A DNA stretch of 64,000 nucleotides from Microbacterium salitolerans (GCF_019720895.1 NZ_JAHKSH010000002.1:124001-188000); one strand, 5' to 3'. Shown: positions 48,965-58,565, counted from the first letter of the stretch. A program made the numbers and translations. The notes: generated from the sequence alone by a model not told the origin.

Positions 48965-49770
48965 GTGGGATCCCCATGGAACAGGCGCAGCACGTCATCG
49001 TGCAGCAGCCCATTGGTGGCGAGCGCCGACAGTGTGTCGAGCGAGTCGGATCCTTCGAACGAGGTGAAGCGTCCGCCCGCTTCGCGCACGATTGCGGCGG
49101 CGGCCGCGACGTCGTATTCCTTGACGTCGAACTCGGCGACGATCTCGAGGCGACCCTCGGCGAGGAGCATGTACGACCACACGTCGCCGTATGCGCGGTC
49201 GCGCCACACGCGCTCCTGCAGGTCGAGCAGCGCATCGAGGCGGCCCGCGTCGCGCCACTGCGCGATCGACTGGAAGCTCAGGGAGGCTTCATCGAAGGAT
49301 TCGACAGAGGAGACGCCGATGCGACGGGGGCTGCCGTGCGCGACGGTCCATGCCCCGAGACCTTCGGCGGCCCACCAGCGCCTGCTCATCGCGGGCATGC
49401 TCACCACGCCGAGGCGGATGATGCCGTCGATCTCGAGCGCGATCATGGTGCCCCATGCGGGGACGCCGCGCAGGTAGTTCGCCGTCCCGTCGATGGGGTC
49501 GAGGATCCACCGGCGGGAGGCCGGTGCGCTCGAGCCGTACTCTTCACCGAAGATCGCGTCGCCGGGGCGCTCGGCCTCGATGAGGTTGCGGATCGCGCGC
49601 TCGGAGGCGAGGTCGGCTTCGGTCACATGGGAGCGATCGGGCTTGAGGGCCACGTCGAGATCGACCGAGTCGAAGCGCGGCATCGACTCCGCATCCGCGG
49701 CGTCGGCGAGCCGCAATGCGAGGGAGAGATCGTCGGCGAGAGCATCGTCTGCAGGCGCGGGGGAGGCCAT
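48961..49770 (-). CDS. hisN: Inositol monophosphatase family protein, probable histidinol-phosphatase
   Basis: A 269-residue Mg-dependent phosphatase. Motif GEEYG (Glu about 73), WILDPIDGTANYLRGVPAWG (DPIDGT, about residues 88-107) and the C-terminal EYDVAAAAAIVREAGGRFTS (WDxAAxxxI-type with E for W, about 217-236) are present. The GTANYLRG pattern is typical of the actinobacterial HisN group, so histidinol phosphate is the likely substrate, but inositol phosphate activity cannot be excluded. Confidence 0.85.
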   Translation of the reverse strand: MASPAPADDALADDLSLALRLADAADAESMPRFDSVDLDVALKPDRSHVTEADLASERAIRNLIEAERPGDAIFGEEYGSSAPASRRWILDPIDGTANYLRGVPAWGTMIALEIDGIIRLGVVSMPAMSRRWWAAEGLGAWTVAHGSPRRIGVSSVESFDEASLSFQSIAQWRDAGRLDALLDLQERVWRDRAYGDVWSYMLLAEGRLEIVAEFDVKEYDVAAAAAIVREAGGRFTSFEGSDSLDTLSALATNGLLHDDVLRLFHGDPT

Positions 49771-49824
49771 TGCTCCAGCGTACCGAAGAAGGCCCCGATG
49801 CTTTCGCATCGAGGCCTTCTCAGC

Positions 49825-49900
49825 TGGTGCACCCCCAGGGACTTGAACCCTGAACCCATTGATTAAGAGTCAATTGCTCTGCCGATTGAGCTAGAGGTGC
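49825..49900 (-). tRNA. tRNA-Lys (CTT anticodon)
   Basis: A 76-nt cloverleaf with encoded CCA. The acceptor GCACCTC pairs with GGGGTGC (one G-T pair), the D arm has AGCTCAATCGGCAGAGC, the anticodon loop is CTCTTAA (CTT) and the T arm is CAGGGTTCAAGTCCCTG. Confidence 0.95.
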
Positions 49901-50024
49901 ATGGTCTGCGAGGCGGTGAATTCCGCATCCCGAACCGAGGAATTACTTTACGCAGTTTCCCTCGTTCGCGCCAATCGCGCCCGGATCCCCGGCGTGTCTG
50001 AGCACGTGCTGGGAGCACGCATCG

Positions 50025-50816
50025 TCACGCCATCGGACGCACGGTGAGCGACTGCGAGATGTAGCCGACGTGCCCGGTTTCGTCGTGCAGCACCGTGTGG
50101 GTGACCCCCTGGCCGGTGGGGCCGAATGTGACCGAGGTGTCGAAGCCGACCCAGCCCGGCTTCGGTGCACGGGCGAGGTGCACCGTCATATCGACGTTCG
50201 GGAACGCCAGGGTGTCGGGCCCCTCGCGCACGGCGATGCCGTTGGCGACGTCGAGGATGGATCCGAAGCTCGCGAGCGGCCCCGATTCCTCTCCTTCGAC
50301 GAGGGGATATCCGGGGCGCAGCCATGCGCGATGGCGGCCGGGTCGCCCTTCCTCGAGCTCCCGCCCCTCGACGGATCGGATGAACCCGCCGCCCCACTTG
50401 CCGGCGACGTCGAACGGGGTCGCCTCGGCCGGGGAGGGCAGTGGATCCACGGGGGTGCCTTGCCGGTCGGCCGTGTCTCGTGACGCGAGCAACCAGGCGC
50501 GCAATGTGCCGGCTGTGCGCGACCCGATGGCGACCTCCAGCTCGACGAGCTGGATCGTACGCCCGGGGCGCACGACGCGCGACGAGACGCGGCAATCGTC
50601 GAGTGCGGGAACGCCGAGGATCTCGTAGGCGAGTCGGGACGCGACGAACCCTGCCGTGAACAGGTCGGCGAAGCGGCGCTCGAGCTCGTGCAGCAGGAGG
50701 CCGGCGAGATTGGCGAAGTGGATCTCGTCGTCGGACCAGGCGCCCTGCGCGTGGAGAGTCGGGCGGAACACGTCGTCGTCGACGCGGGTGTAGTAGCTCG
50801 AGGCTTCGGTCGTCAT
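50025..50816 (-). CDS. Acyl-CoA thioesterase family protein (hotdog fold)
   Basis: A 263-residue protein of the actinobacterial TesB-like thioesterase family. The N-terminus SSYYTRVDDDVFRPTLHAQG, then SDDEIHFANLAGLLLHELER matches, and a second hotdog half contains MTVHLARAPKPGWVGFDTSV and GVTHTVLHDETGHVGYISQS. It probably hydrolyses acyl-CoA esters. It is divergent from the acyl-CoA dehydrogenase gene, with a palindromic operator between. Confidence 0.85.
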   Translation of the reverse strand: MTTEASSYYTRVDDDVFRPTLHAQGAWSDDEIHFANLAGLLLHELERRFADLFTAGFVASRLAYEILGVPALDDCRVSSRVVRPGRTIQLVELEVAIGSRTAGTLRAWLLASRDTADRQGTPVDPLPSPAEATPFDVAGKWGGGFIRSVEGRELEEGRPGRHRAWLRPGYPLVEGEESGPLASFGSILDVANGIAVREGPDTLAFPNVDMTVHLARAPKPGWVGFDTSVTFGPTGQGVTHTVLHDETGHVGYISQSLTVRPMA

Positions 50817-50917
50817 TGCTTCCTCGCAGATGGGGCCAGTGCGTGGCTTGGACGTTAGCAGGCTCTCAGATGGTTGAGATCCCGTCCTGATTCCCTCATA
50901 CTGACTTGCAGATTGGA

Positions 50918-50931
50918 TTAGCGAGCGCTAA
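50918..50931. promoter_or_regulatory. Palindromic operator before the acyl-CoA dehydrogenase gene
   Basis: TTAGCG-AG-CGCTAA is a perfect palindrome. It lies between TTGCAG (50906-50911) and TAACTC (50929-50934), a -35/-10 pair with 17-nt spacing facing the dehydrogenase. A similar element (TTACTAGCCGTTAA) lies before the carboxylase operon at 57699-57712. Confidence 0.65.
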
Positions 50932-50981
50932 CTCAAATGGTGTCGCCGTCGACGAAGACGGGGCGAACTCGATGGAGAGCA

Positions 50982-52136
50982 ATGAGCATCACTGCGGAGA
51001 TCCCGAGCGAATACCTCGACCTCAAGGACGCCGTCGCCGACTTCGCGCAGCAGGTCGTCGCACCGGTCGCAGTCGAGCACGACGCGAACCACACGTTCCC
51101 GTACGAGGTCGTGAAGCAGATGGGCGAGATGGGGCTGTTCGGCCTGCCCTTCTCTGAGGAGCACGGCGGGGGAGGCGCAGACTACTTCGCTCTCGCGCTG
51201 GCCATCGAGGAGCTCGCAAAGGTCGACCAGTCGATCGCGATCACCCTCGAGGCCGGGGTCAGCCTCGGTGCGATGCCGATCGCCCGCTTCGGCACCGAGG
51301 AGCAGAAGCAGCGACACCTCCCCGATCTCACGGCCGGTCGTGCGCTCGCCGGGTTCGGCCTCACGGAGCCGGGCGCGGGATCCGATGCCGGCGCGACGGC
51401 GACGACGGCGAAGCTCGACGGCGGACAGTGGGTGGTCAACGGATCCAAGCAGTTCATCACGAACTCCGGGACCGATATCACGTCCCTCGTCACGGTGACG
51501 GCGGTGACGGGCACGAAGGCAGATGGCCGCAAGGAGATCTCCACGATCATCGTCCCGTCGGGCACCCCCGGCTTCACCGCGGAACCCGCGTACAACAAGG
51601 TCGGCTGGAATGCCTCCGACACCCACCCCCTTACGTTCATGGATGCCACCGTGCCCGAGGAGAACCTCCTCGGCGAGCGCGGGCGCGGATACGCGAACTT
51701 CCTGTCTGTGCTGGACGAGGGCCGGATCGCGATCGCCGCGCTCGCGACGGGCGCGGCGCAGGGGTGCGTCGACGAGAGCGTGAAGTACGCGAAGGAGCGT
51801 CAGTCCTTCGGCAGGCCGATCAGCGAGTACCAGTCGATCTCCTTCGCCATCGCGCGGATGGAGGCGCGCGCCCACGCGGCTCGCACGGCGTATTACCACG
51901 CGGCATCGAAGATGCTGGCGGGAGAGCCGTTCAAGAAGGAAGCGGCCATCGCCAAGCTGGTCGCCAGCGAGGCGGCCATGGACAATGCTCGCGCCGCGAC
52001 GCAGATCCACGGCGGCTACGGCTTCATGAACGAGTACACGGTGGCACGTCACTACCGCGACTCGAAGATCCTCGAGATCGGTGAGGGCACGACCGAGGTC
52101 CAGCTCATGCTCATCGCTCGAGAGCTCGGCCTCTGA
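50982..52136 (+). CDS. Acyl-CoA dehydrogenase (isovaleryl/short branched-chain type)
   Basis: A 384-residue FAD flavoenzyme. GFGLTEPGAGSDAGATATTA (about residues 123-142) binds FAD and substrate. SFGRPISEYQSISFAIARME (about 283-302) is conserved, and ATQIHGGYGFMNEY (about 345-358) followed by LEIGEGTTEVQLMLIAREL closes the enzyme. Neighbours (carboxylase, hydratase, CitE-like lyase) favour isovaleryl-CoA or a related branched substrate, as for FadE19 in the corresponding mycobacterial cluster. ATG 50982 with GGAG upstream. Confidence 0.92.
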   Translation: MSITAEIPSEYLDLKDAVADFAQQVVAPVAVEHDANHTFPYEVVKQMGEMGLFGLPFSEEHGGGGADYFALALAIEELAKVDQSIAITLEAGVSLGAMPIARFGTEEQKQRHLPDLTAGRALAGFGLTEPGAGSDAGATATTAKLDGGQWVVNGSKQFITNSGTDITSLVTVTAVTGTKADGRKEISTIIVPSGTPGFTAEPAYNKVGWNASDTHPLTFMDATVPEENLLGERGRGYANFLSVLDEGRIAIAALATGAAQGCVDESVKYAKERQSFGRPISEYQSISFAIARMEARAHAARTAYYHAASKMLAGEPFKKEAAIAKLVASEAAMDNARAATQIHGGYGFMNEYTVARHYRDSKILEIGEGTTEVQLMLIARELGL

Positions 52137-52189
52137 CGGGATCGTCCTTCGCCGCTGCTGCGCGGAAGGAGGAGAGGACGGCGCCTACG

Positions 52190-52783
52190 ATGTCCGAGAT
52201 GACAGCGACATGGCGAAGCACTCAGAAGGCGAACCGGCGCGCGGAGCTGCTCGCGGCGAGCGCCACGCTCTTCGCGACGCGCGGCTTCGCCGGCGTGTCC
52301 ACCAACGAACTCGGCGAAGCCGTCGGCATGAGCGGGCCCGCGGTCTACAAGCACTTCCCGAGCAAGGACGCGATCCTGGCGGAGCTTCTCGTGACCGTCT
52401 CGGAGCGGCTGCTTCAGGGCAGCGCCGAGATCCTGGCGGAAGAGCGAGGCGAGGCGCAGGCACGCATCCGGGCGCTCATCGCCTTCCACACCGACTTCGC
52501 GATCTCGGAGCCCGACGTCATCCGGCTGCAGGACCGCGAGATCGCTCAGCTCTCGCGTGAGGCCAGCCACCAGGTGCGCCGGCTGCAGCGGGAGTACGTC
52601 GACCGGTGGGCCGCAGAGCTGGCGGACGCGGCGCCCGAGCTCGACGAGCGCGCCCGTCAGGTGCGGCTCGTCGGTGCATTCGGCCTCCTGAACTCGACGC
52701 AGTATCTGCGCGGATCCAAGGCGCGCGCCGCGGCGGAGCTTCGACTCATGGCAGAGCGCGCGCTGCTCGGAGACGTCTCCTGA
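52190..52783 (+). CDS. TetR/AcrR family regulator of the leucine-degradation genes
   Basis: A 197-residue TetR protein. The HTH is FAGVSTNELGEAVGMSGPAV, then YKHFPSKDAILAELL (about residues 32-66). It follows the dehydrogenase on the same strand after 53 nt. Two related palindromes (50918-50931 and 57697-57714) make it the likely repressor of both the dehydrogenase and the carboxylase arm, probably sensing an acyl-CoA intermediate; this is inferred from position. A second ATG at 52199 is an alternative start. Confidence 0.9.
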   Translation: MSEMTATWRSTQKANRRAELLAASATLFATRGFAGVSTNELGEAVGMSGPAVYKHFPSKDAILAELLVTVSERLLQGSAEILAEERGEAQARIRALIAFHTDFAISEPDVIRLQDREIAQLSREASHQVRRLQREYVDRWAAELADAAPELDERARQVRLVGAFGLLNSTQYLRGSKARAAAELRLMAERALLGDVS

Positions 52784-52835
52784 GTCACGCGGCCATCGGA
52801 GCGACGCCGGGTCTGCCGCGGGGTGTCGTGACCGT

Positions 52836-53636
52836 TCAGTTGCGCGCCGCGTTCAGACGGCGCGCCTGACGCAGCACGGGCTCATCGACCATGCGGCCGC
52901 GGAAGCGGAAGACGCCCGGCTCTGTCTCGGCGCGCGCGAGGACGGCATCCGCCCACTCGATCTCGTCGTCGGTCGGCGCGTAGCCGTCGCGGATCACGGG
53001 TACCTGCGACGGGTGGATGCACGCGGTCGCGGAGAATCCGCTGGCCGCCGCGTCCTCGACTTCTGCAGCGAGGCCGTCGGCGTCCGCGATGTCGAGGTGC
53101 ACGGCGTCGATGGCGGCCACGCCGGCGGCGCCGGCGGCGAGCAGCACGCGGGTGCGCGCCGCGCGGGCGACGTCGCGGTAGCGGCCGTCCGCGTGGCGGC
53201 TCGATCTCCCCTCGAGGCTCGCGACGAGATCTTCGGCCCCCCACATGAGCGCGACAGTGCGCTCGTGAGACGCGAGTTCGTACGCCTTCTCGACGCCGAG
53301 CGCCGTCTCGCAGAGCGCGATGATGTCGAGGCCCGCCAGGTCATCGAGCTGATGCGGACCCTCGGCTTTGGCGAGCATGATCGTCGTGAACCGTGTCCCG
53401 CGCAGCGCCTCGACGTCGCGGGCGTGGTCATCGGTGCCGGCGGCGTTCAGACGCACGATGGTGCGGGCAGGATCGAGGTCGAGCTCCGCGAGGTTTCGGC
53501 GCGCGGCCGCTCTGTCGGTCGGTGCGACCGCGTCTTCGAGATCGACGATGACCGAGTCGGCCAGAGCAGCGGCCTTGACGACTCGATCGGGTCGATCGGC
53601 GGGGCAGAACAGCAGAGCCGGCCCGCAGGGCCTCAT
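52836..53636 (-). CDS. citE: CitE-like CoA ester lyase
   Basis: A 266-residue HpcH/HpaI aldolase-family protein. LLFCPADRPDRVVKAAALAD, then SVIVDLEDAVAPTDR (about residues 9-43), the Mg ligand Glu in ALCETALGV (about 125-133) and GAEDLVASL (about 151-159) are visible. In Mycobacterium tuberculosis the counterpart Rv2498c, in an equivalent gene cluster, cleaves (R)-3-hydroxy-3-methylglutaryl-CoA-type and citramalyl-CoA esters, so it may replace classical HMG-CoA lyase. Its start overlaps the MaoC stop by 4 bp. Confidence 0.88.
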   Translation of the reverse strand: MRPCGPALLFCPADRPDRVVKAAALADSVIVDLEDAVAPTDRAAARRNLAELDLDPARTIVRLNAAGTDDHARDVEALRGTRFTTIMLAKAEGPHQLDDLAGLDIIALCETALGVEKAYELASHERTVALMWGAEDLVASLEGRSSRHADGRYRDVARAARTRVLLAAGAAGVAAIDAVHLDIADADGLAAEVEDAAASGFSATACIHPSQVPVIRDGYAPTDDEIEWADAVLARAETEPGVFRFRGRMVDEPVLRQARRLNAARN

Positions 53637-54115
53637 GACACTCCCTCCGGTCGCGCGAGCACCAGCGTCTGCCGCACGGCCTTCGCGACGATCGTGCGGT
53701 CCTGGTTGTACATCGTGTGCTCCAACTCGACGATGCCCTGCCCGGGGCGGGACCTCGAGCGACGTGTCGACCGCACGAACGTCTCGGCGTAGAGAGTGTC
53801 GCCGTGATGCACGGGGGCGGGGAACGACACTTCGGAGAACCCGAGGTTCGCGACGATCGTGCCGAGCGTGAGCTGTCCGACGCTGAGGCCGACGAGGGTC
53901 GACAGCGTGAACATGCTGTTGACGAGCCGCTCCCCGAACTCGCTCTGCTCCGCCCATGCCCGATCGAGGTGCAGCGACTGAGTGTTCATCGTCATCGTCG
54001 TGAACTGGACGTTGTCTGCCTCGGTGACCGTGCGGCCCGGCGAGTGCACGTAGGTCGTGCCCTCCTCGAACTCTTCGAAGTAGAGGCCCCGCTGTTCCAC
54101 GCGTCGGTTGGTCAT
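53633..54115 (-). CDS. MaoC-type enoyl-CoA hydratase
   Basis: A 160-residue hotdog-fold hydratase. YFEEFEEGTTYVHSPGRTVT (about residues 12-31), HLDRAWAEQSEFGERLVNSM (about 49-68) and LGFSEVSFPAPVHHGDTLYA are typical of MaoC dehydratases in branched-acid catabolism (Rv2499c-like). It probably hydrates 3-methylglutaconyl-CoA. It is coupled on both sides by 4-bp overlaps. Confidence 0.88.
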   Translation of the reverse strand: MTNRRVEQRGLYFEEFEEGTTYVHSPGRTVTEADNVQFTTMTMNTQSLHLDRAWAEQSEFGERLVNSMFTLSTLVGLSVGQLTLGTIVANLGFSEVSFPAPVHHGDTLYAETFVRSTRRSRSRPGQGIVELEHTMYNQDRTIVAKAVRQTLVLARPEGVS

Positions 54116-56088
54116 ACGTCCTCCTCGGTGCCGGTGGAGATCTCGGCGAGCAGCTGACCGCGCGACACCTGGTCGCCCTCAGCCACCTGCAGCGCCACGG
54201 TGCCGGCGATTCCGGCGCGCACCACGTGCTCCATCTTCATCGCCTCCACGACCACGATGGGGTCGCCGGGCTCGACCTGGTCGCCCGTGGACACGTGCGC
54301 GAGGATCACGGATCCCGGCATGGGCGATAGCACCTGCGGCGCGCCCTCATCGTCGCCGGCGAGGCGTGCCAGAGCCTCTCGTGCGAACACGAAGGTCGCG
54401 GCGCGGGAGACGAGCGAGACCTCTGCGGGGGCGATGTGCGCGGGGAACGTGCGGCCGACGCCGTCCCACACGACGGTGGCCATGTCGTCGTGCACCTCGA
54501 CGCGCGCCGGCTTCGGGTCGCCCTCGCCGACGGAGACGCGCGCGTCCTCGGGGGTGCCCCGCACGTGCACGTCGAACACATCGCCGTCGTGCGCACGCAG
54601 ACGCAGGTGCGCGGGCGCGTGCGGACCGATTCGCCAGCCGCCGAGCCGATCCCAGGGGGAGGATCCGCGAGCCTGCGCGGCGTGCGCGAACAGGAGAGCC
54701 GCTTCGACGGCCTCGCGCTCGGTCGCCTCGGCGAACTCGATGGCATCGAGTTCGCGCGCGATGAGCCCCGTGTCCATGCGACCGGCGGCGACGTCGGGAA
54801 GCTCGAGCAGGCGCGCGCCGAACTCGATGTTCGTCGTGAACCCGAACACGGCCGTGTGCGAGAGCGCGCGGAGCATGCGCTGTCGGGCCTGCTCGCGGTC
54901 GGCGCCCCAGGTGACGATCTTCGCGAGCATCGGGTCGTAGGAGATCGAGACGTCGAGCCCGGGCTCGAGCGACGTGTCCACGCGCACGCCGTCGCCGCTC
55001 GGCTCGACGACGCCGGTGACGCGTCCGCCGGTCGGGAGGAAGCCGGCGCGCGCGTCCTCGGCGTAGATCCTCACCTCGAAGCTGTGGCCGTCGTGCACGA
55101 TCTCGTCCTGTGCGCGCGAGATCGCCTCACCCGCGGCGATGCGCAGCTGCTCGGCGACGAGGTCGACGCCGGTGACCTGCTCGGTGACGGCGTGCTCGAC
55201 CTGCAGTCGCGTGTTCATCTCCATGAAGAAGAACTCGTCGGGCGCGTCAGCCGAGACGATGAACTCGACCGTTCCGGCGCCGCGGTAGTCGACGCTGCGC
55301 GCGGTCTCGCATGCGGCCTCGCCGATGCGCGCGCGGGTCGCGGCGTCGAGCAGAGGAGACGGTGCCTCCTCGATGACCTTCTGGTGTCGACGCTGCAGCG
55401 AGCACTCGCGCTCACCCAGATGGATCACGTGGCCGTGCGCGTCGGCGAGCACCTGCACCTCGATGTGGCGAGGGTTCGCGATGAAGCGCTCGATGAAGAT
55501 CGTGTCGTCGCCGAATGACCCGGCGGCCTCGCGGCGGGCTGCGGCGAGCGACGCTCGCAGGTCGTCGCCCTCTTCGACGACGTGCATGCCCTTGCCGCCG
55601 CCTCCGGCGGAGGGCTTGATGAGGATCGGGTAGCCGATGCCGGGGACGGCTGCCGCGAGCTCGTCGTCGCCGAGGCCGTGCGCCGCGATGCCGGGAACCG
55701 TCGGGACGTCGCGCGCGGCGACAGCGCGCTTCGCCGAGATCTTGTCGCCCATGACCTGGATCGCGTCGGCCGATGGCCCGATGAACACGATGCCGGCGTC
55801 TTCGCAGGCGCGCGCGAATTCGGCGTTCTCGGCGAGGAAGCCGTAGCCGGGATGGATGGCCCCCGCACCCGTGGCGCGCGCGGCGTCCAGAACCTTCTGG
55901 ATGTCGAGGTAGCTCTCGGCGGCCGCGGCGGGCCCGAGGCGCACGGCGGCATCGGCGAGGCGCACATGGCGCGCTCCGGCGTCGGCGTCGCTGTAGACGG
56001 CGACGGCTCGGAGTCCGGCGGCGTGCACGGAGCGAATGATGCGGCAGGCGATCTCGCCGCGGTTGGCGATGAGTACGGTGTCGAACAC
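54112..56088 (-). CDS. accA1: Acyl-CoA carboxylase alpha subunit (biotin carboxylase plus BCCP; methylcrotonyl-CoA type)
   Basis: A 658-residue biotin enzyme. Biotin carboxylase domain (about residues 1-450): VLIANRGEIACRIIRSVHAA at the start, ATP-grasp SAGGGGKGMHVVEEGDDL (about 160-177), EMNTRLQVEHAVTEQVTGVD (about 285-304). A BT-like linker domain follows, and the C-terminal biotinyl domain has VVVEAMKMEHVVRAG (biotin-Lys about 620). It pairs with the beta subunit gene 11 nt upstream. GTG start at 56088. The operon partners point to 3-methylcrotonyl-CoA as substrate. Confidence 0.92.
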   Translation of the reverse strand: MFDTVLIANRGEIACRIIRSVHAAGLRAVAVYSDADAGARHVRLADAAVRLGPAAAAESYLDIQKVLDAARATGAGAIHPGYGFLAENAEFARACEDAGIVFIGPSADAIQVMGDKISAKRAVAARDVPTVPGIAAHGLGDDELAAAVPGIGYPILIKPSAGGGGKGMHVVEEGDDLRASLAAARREAAGSFGDDTIFIERFIANPRHIEVQVLADAHGHVIHLGERECSLQRRHQKVIEEAPSPLLDAATRARIGEAACETARSVDYRGAGTVEFIVSADAPDEFFFMEMNTRLQVEHAVTEQVTGVDLVAEQLRIAAGEAISRAQDEIVHDGHSFEVRIYAEDARAGFLPTGGRVTGVVEPSGDGVRVDTSLEPGLDVSISYDPMLAKIVTWGADREQARQRMLRALSHTAVFGFTTNIEFGARLLELPDVAAGRMDTGLIARELDAIEFAEATEREAVEAALLFAHAAQARGSSPWDRLGGWRIGPHAPAHLRLRAHDGDVFDVHVRGTPEDARVSVGEGDPKPARVEVHDDMATVVWDGVGRTFPAHIAPAEVSLVSRAATFVFAREALARLAGDDEGAPQVLSPMPGSVILAHVSTGDQVEPGDPIVVVEAMKMEHVVRAGIAGTVALQVAEGDQVSRGQLLAEISTGTEEDV

Positions 56089-56099
56089 GTCGGTGCGCC

Positions 56100-57656
56100 T
56101 CACATTCGGAAGATGCCGTAGCCGGTCGTCTCCGGCTGCTCGCGCTGGATCACATCGAGCGCGAGAGCGAGGACGTCGCGGGTCTGCGCGGGCTCGATGA
56201 TGCCGTCGTCCCACAGACGCGCCGTCGAGTAGTACGGGCTGCCCTGCTGCTCGTACTGCTCGCGGATCGGCGTCTCGAACTCGGCCTGCTCCTCGGCGGT
56301 CCACTCATCGCCTCGCGCCTCGATCTGCTCACGCCGCACCGTCGAGAGCACCGACGCGGCCTGCGGTCCGCCCATCACCGACACGCGCGCGCCGGGCCAC
56401 AGCCACAGGAAGCGCGGTGAGTAGGCGCGGCCGCACATGGAGTACGTGCCGGCGCCGAAGGATCCGCCGACGACGACCGTGAGCTTCGGGACGCTCGCGG
56501 TCGCGACGGCGTTGACCATCTTCGCCCCGTGCTTGGCGATGCCGTTCGCCTCGTATTCGCGCCCGACCATGAAGCCCGTGATGTTCTGCAGGAACACGAG
56601 CGGAATGCGGCGCTGGTCGCACAGCTGGATGAAATGGGCGCCCTTGAGCGCCGACTCGCCGAAGAGCACGCCGTTGTTCGCGATGATGCCGACGCGGTGC
56701 CCTTCGATGCGGGCGAACGCGGTCACGAGCGTCTCGCCGTACTCCCTCTTGAACTCGTGCACGCTCCCCGCATCGACGACGCGACGGAGGATCTCACGCG
56801 CGTCGTACGGCGACGTGAGCTCGACGGGCACGACATCCGTGAGCGTCGTGGGGGCGAGCTCCGGCGGAAGGATCTCCTCGGGGACGGCCGGCAGGGGCGG
56901 ATCCTGCGGAAGCGTGTCGACGATGTCGCGCACGATCGACAGCGCGTGGGCATCGTCGTCGGCGAGGTGATCGGTCACGCCGGAGACGCGCGTGTGGACG
57001 GCACCGCCGCCGAGGTCCTCCGCCGACACGATCTCGCCCGTCGCCGCTTTCACGAGGGGCGGCCCGCCGAGGAAGATCGTGCCCTGATCTCGGACGATCA
57101 CGGTCTCGTCGCTCATCGCCGGGACGTATGCGCCCCCCGCGGTGCTCGAGCCCATGACGGCCGCGATCTGGGGGATCCCGTCGCGCGACATGCGCGCCTG
57201 GTTGTAGAAGATGCGTCCGAAGTGCTCTCTGTCGGGGAAGACCTCATCCTGCATCGGCAGGTACGCGCCGCCCGAGTCGACGAGATAGACGCATGGCAGG
57301 CGGTTCTCGGCGGCGACCTCCTGGGCGCGCAGGTGCTTCTTGACCGTGATCGGGTAGTAGGTGCCGCCCTTCACGGTCGCGTCGTTCGCGAGGATCATCA
57401 CGTGTCGGCCGTGGATCCGCCCGATGCCCGCGACGACGCCTCCCGACGGGCATTGGCCGCCGTACAGCTCGTAGCCCGCGAGCGGCGCGAGCTCGAGGAA
57501 CGGCGACCCCGGATCCACGAGCTGGTCGATGCGATCGCGGGGGAGCAGCTTGCCGCGTTCGATGTGCCGGGCGCGTGCCTTCTCGGGCCCCCCGCGGGTG
57601 ACATCGGCGAGGCGCAGGCGCAGCTCCTCGACCAGCTCGGGGTAGGTGGTGTTCAT
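56100..57656 (-). CDS. accD1: Methylcrotonyl-CoA carboxylase beta subunit (carboxyltransferase)
   Basis: A 518-residue carboxyltransferase. The MCC-beta-type sequences [20 protein letters not shown] (about residues 25-44), [20 protein letters not shown] (about 129-148), and [20 protein letters not shown] with [20 protein letters not shown] later are diagnostic. [19 protein letters not shown] is near 414. It transfers CO2 from carboxybiotin to 3-methylcrotonyl-CoA. Its ATG is embedded in the stop of an 8-codon leader frame that carries the only good Shine-Dalgarno. Confidence 0.93.
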   Translation of the reverse strand: MNTTYPELVEELRLRLADVTRGGPEKARARHIERGKLLPRDRIDQLVDPGSPFLELAPLAGYELYGGQCPSGGVVAGIGRIHGRHVMILANDATVKGGTYYPITVKKHLRAQEVAAENRLPCVYLVDSGGAYLPMQDEVFPDREHFGRIFYNQARMSRDGIPQIAAVMGSSTAGGAYVPAMSDETVIVRDQGTIFLGGPPLVKAATGEIVSAEDLGGGAVHTRVSGVTDHLADDDAHALSIVRDIVDTLPQDPPLPAVPEEILPPELAPTTLTDVVPVELTSPYDAREILRRVVDAGSVHEFKREYGETLVTAFARIEGHRVGIIANNGVLFGESALKGAHFIQLCDQRRIPLVFLQNITGFMVGREYEANGIAKHGAKMVNAVATASVPKLTVVVGGSFGAGTYSMCGRAYSPRFLWLWPGARVSVMGGPQAASVLSTVRREQIEARGDEWTAEEQAEFETPIREQYEQQGSPYYSTARLWDDGIIEPAQTRDVLALALDVIQREQPETTGYGIFRM

Positions 57657-57676
57657 CGCGCGGCTCTCAGCGGCAT
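57653..57676 (-). other. Short leader reading frame overlapping the carboxyltransferase start
   Basis: ATG at 57676 is preceded by AAAGGAG at good spacing and encodes MPLRAAR, then TGA. The TGA overlaps the accD1 ATG (ATGA). The main gene has no ribosome site of its own, so it is probably translated by re-initiation. Confidence 0.55.
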
Positions 57677-57696
57677 AGCGGACAACTCCTTTGTTG

Positions 57697-57714
57697 GGTT
57701 ACTAGCCGTTAACC
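57697..57714. promoter_or_regulatory. Inverted-repeat operator before the carboxylase operon
   Basis: GGTTA-CTAGCCGT-TAACC. Its 14-bp core TTACTAGCCGTTAA resembles the palindrome at 50918-50931 (shared TTA, central CG and TAA). It lies 40-58 nt before the carboxyltransferase start. Confidence 0.6.
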
Positions 57715-57764
57715 GAAACTCAGAGTACTCGCGCCGCGCGGCGTGTGTCCACCCCGGTGCGCCG

Positions 57765-58559
57765 TCAGCGACCTGCGGCCGCGAGGCGGTTCGTGAGCTC
57801 GTGCGCGTGCGCGAGCAGGGTGTGTCCGAGCATGGGGAGGCGGTCGGGTGAGAAGCGGAAGTCGACTCCGGTGAGGCTCAGCGCCCACTGCGGCCGGCCC
57901 CGTCCGTCGAACACGGCGGCGCCGAGGCCGTAGCTGCCCTCGACGATGAGACCGGGATTGAGGGCGTGGCCGCGGTCGCGGGTCTCGGCGACCCGCGTGC
58001 GCAGCGACGCCACATCGTGGGATGGGCCGTGGGTGCGCGCGAGGTCGGGGTGTCGAGAGAGATAGGCATCGACCTCGTCGTCCGACAGGAACGCGAGGAT
58101 CGCCAGCCCCGCCGACGCGACGCCGAGGGGGAAGCGCACGCCCTCGCTCAGGACGAACGACCGGATCGGGAAGGCACCGTCTTCCCGGACGAGGCACACC
58201 GTCTCGTCTCCGCGTCGCACGGAGAGAAACGCACTCTCCTCCGTGCGCACCGCCAGCGAATGCACGATGTCGCGGGCGAACTCGGTGATGTCGTAGCGCT
58301 GCGCGGCGACTTGGCCCATCAGGAAGAGCTCGGGACCGGGGAGCCATCGCCCGGTGCGGTCATCCTGATCGGCGAGACCCTCCGCGCGCAGCGCCGTGAG
58401 CAGACGATGGGCAGTTGAGCGCGACAGCTCCGCGCGTCGTGCGAGCTCCTGCACGCTCGCGCCGTCAGGCCCGGTCGCCGTCACGAGGCGGAGGAGCGAG
58501 GCGGCGCGCGCGACGGCCTGCGCGCCGGGGACTGCGCGGCGGGCAGGGGACGGAGGCAT
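57765..58559 (-). CDS. IclR family regulator
   Basis: A 264-residue IclR protein. The N-terminal wHTH is [20 protein letters not shown], then [14 protein letters not shown] (about residues 33-66). The GAF-like effector domain includes [11 protein letters not shown] and [20 protein letters not shown] (about 145-164). I chose ATG 58559 because an upstream GTG at 58601 would put the operator inside the gene. It is divergent from the CoA-transferase/thiolase operon, its likely target. Confidence 0.9.
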   Translation of the reverse strand: MPPSPARRAVPGAQAVARAASLLRLVTATGPDGASVQELARRAELSRSTAHRLLTALRAEGLADQDDRTGRWLPGPELFLMGQVAAQRYDITEFARDIVHSLAVRTEESAFLSVRRGDETVCLVREDGAFPIRSFVLSEGVRFPLGVASAGLAILAFLSDDEVDAYLSRHPDLARTHGPSHDVASLRTRVAETRDRGHALNPGLIVEGSYGLGAAVFDGRGRPQWALSLTGVDFRFSPDRLPMLGHTLLAHAHELTNRLAAAGR

Positions 58560-58565
58560 CCAGGT

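Noticed and set aside
56529-57851. 440-residue frame antisense to the carboxyltransferase
   Set aside because: Charged low-complexity translation, no motif; shadow of the real gene.
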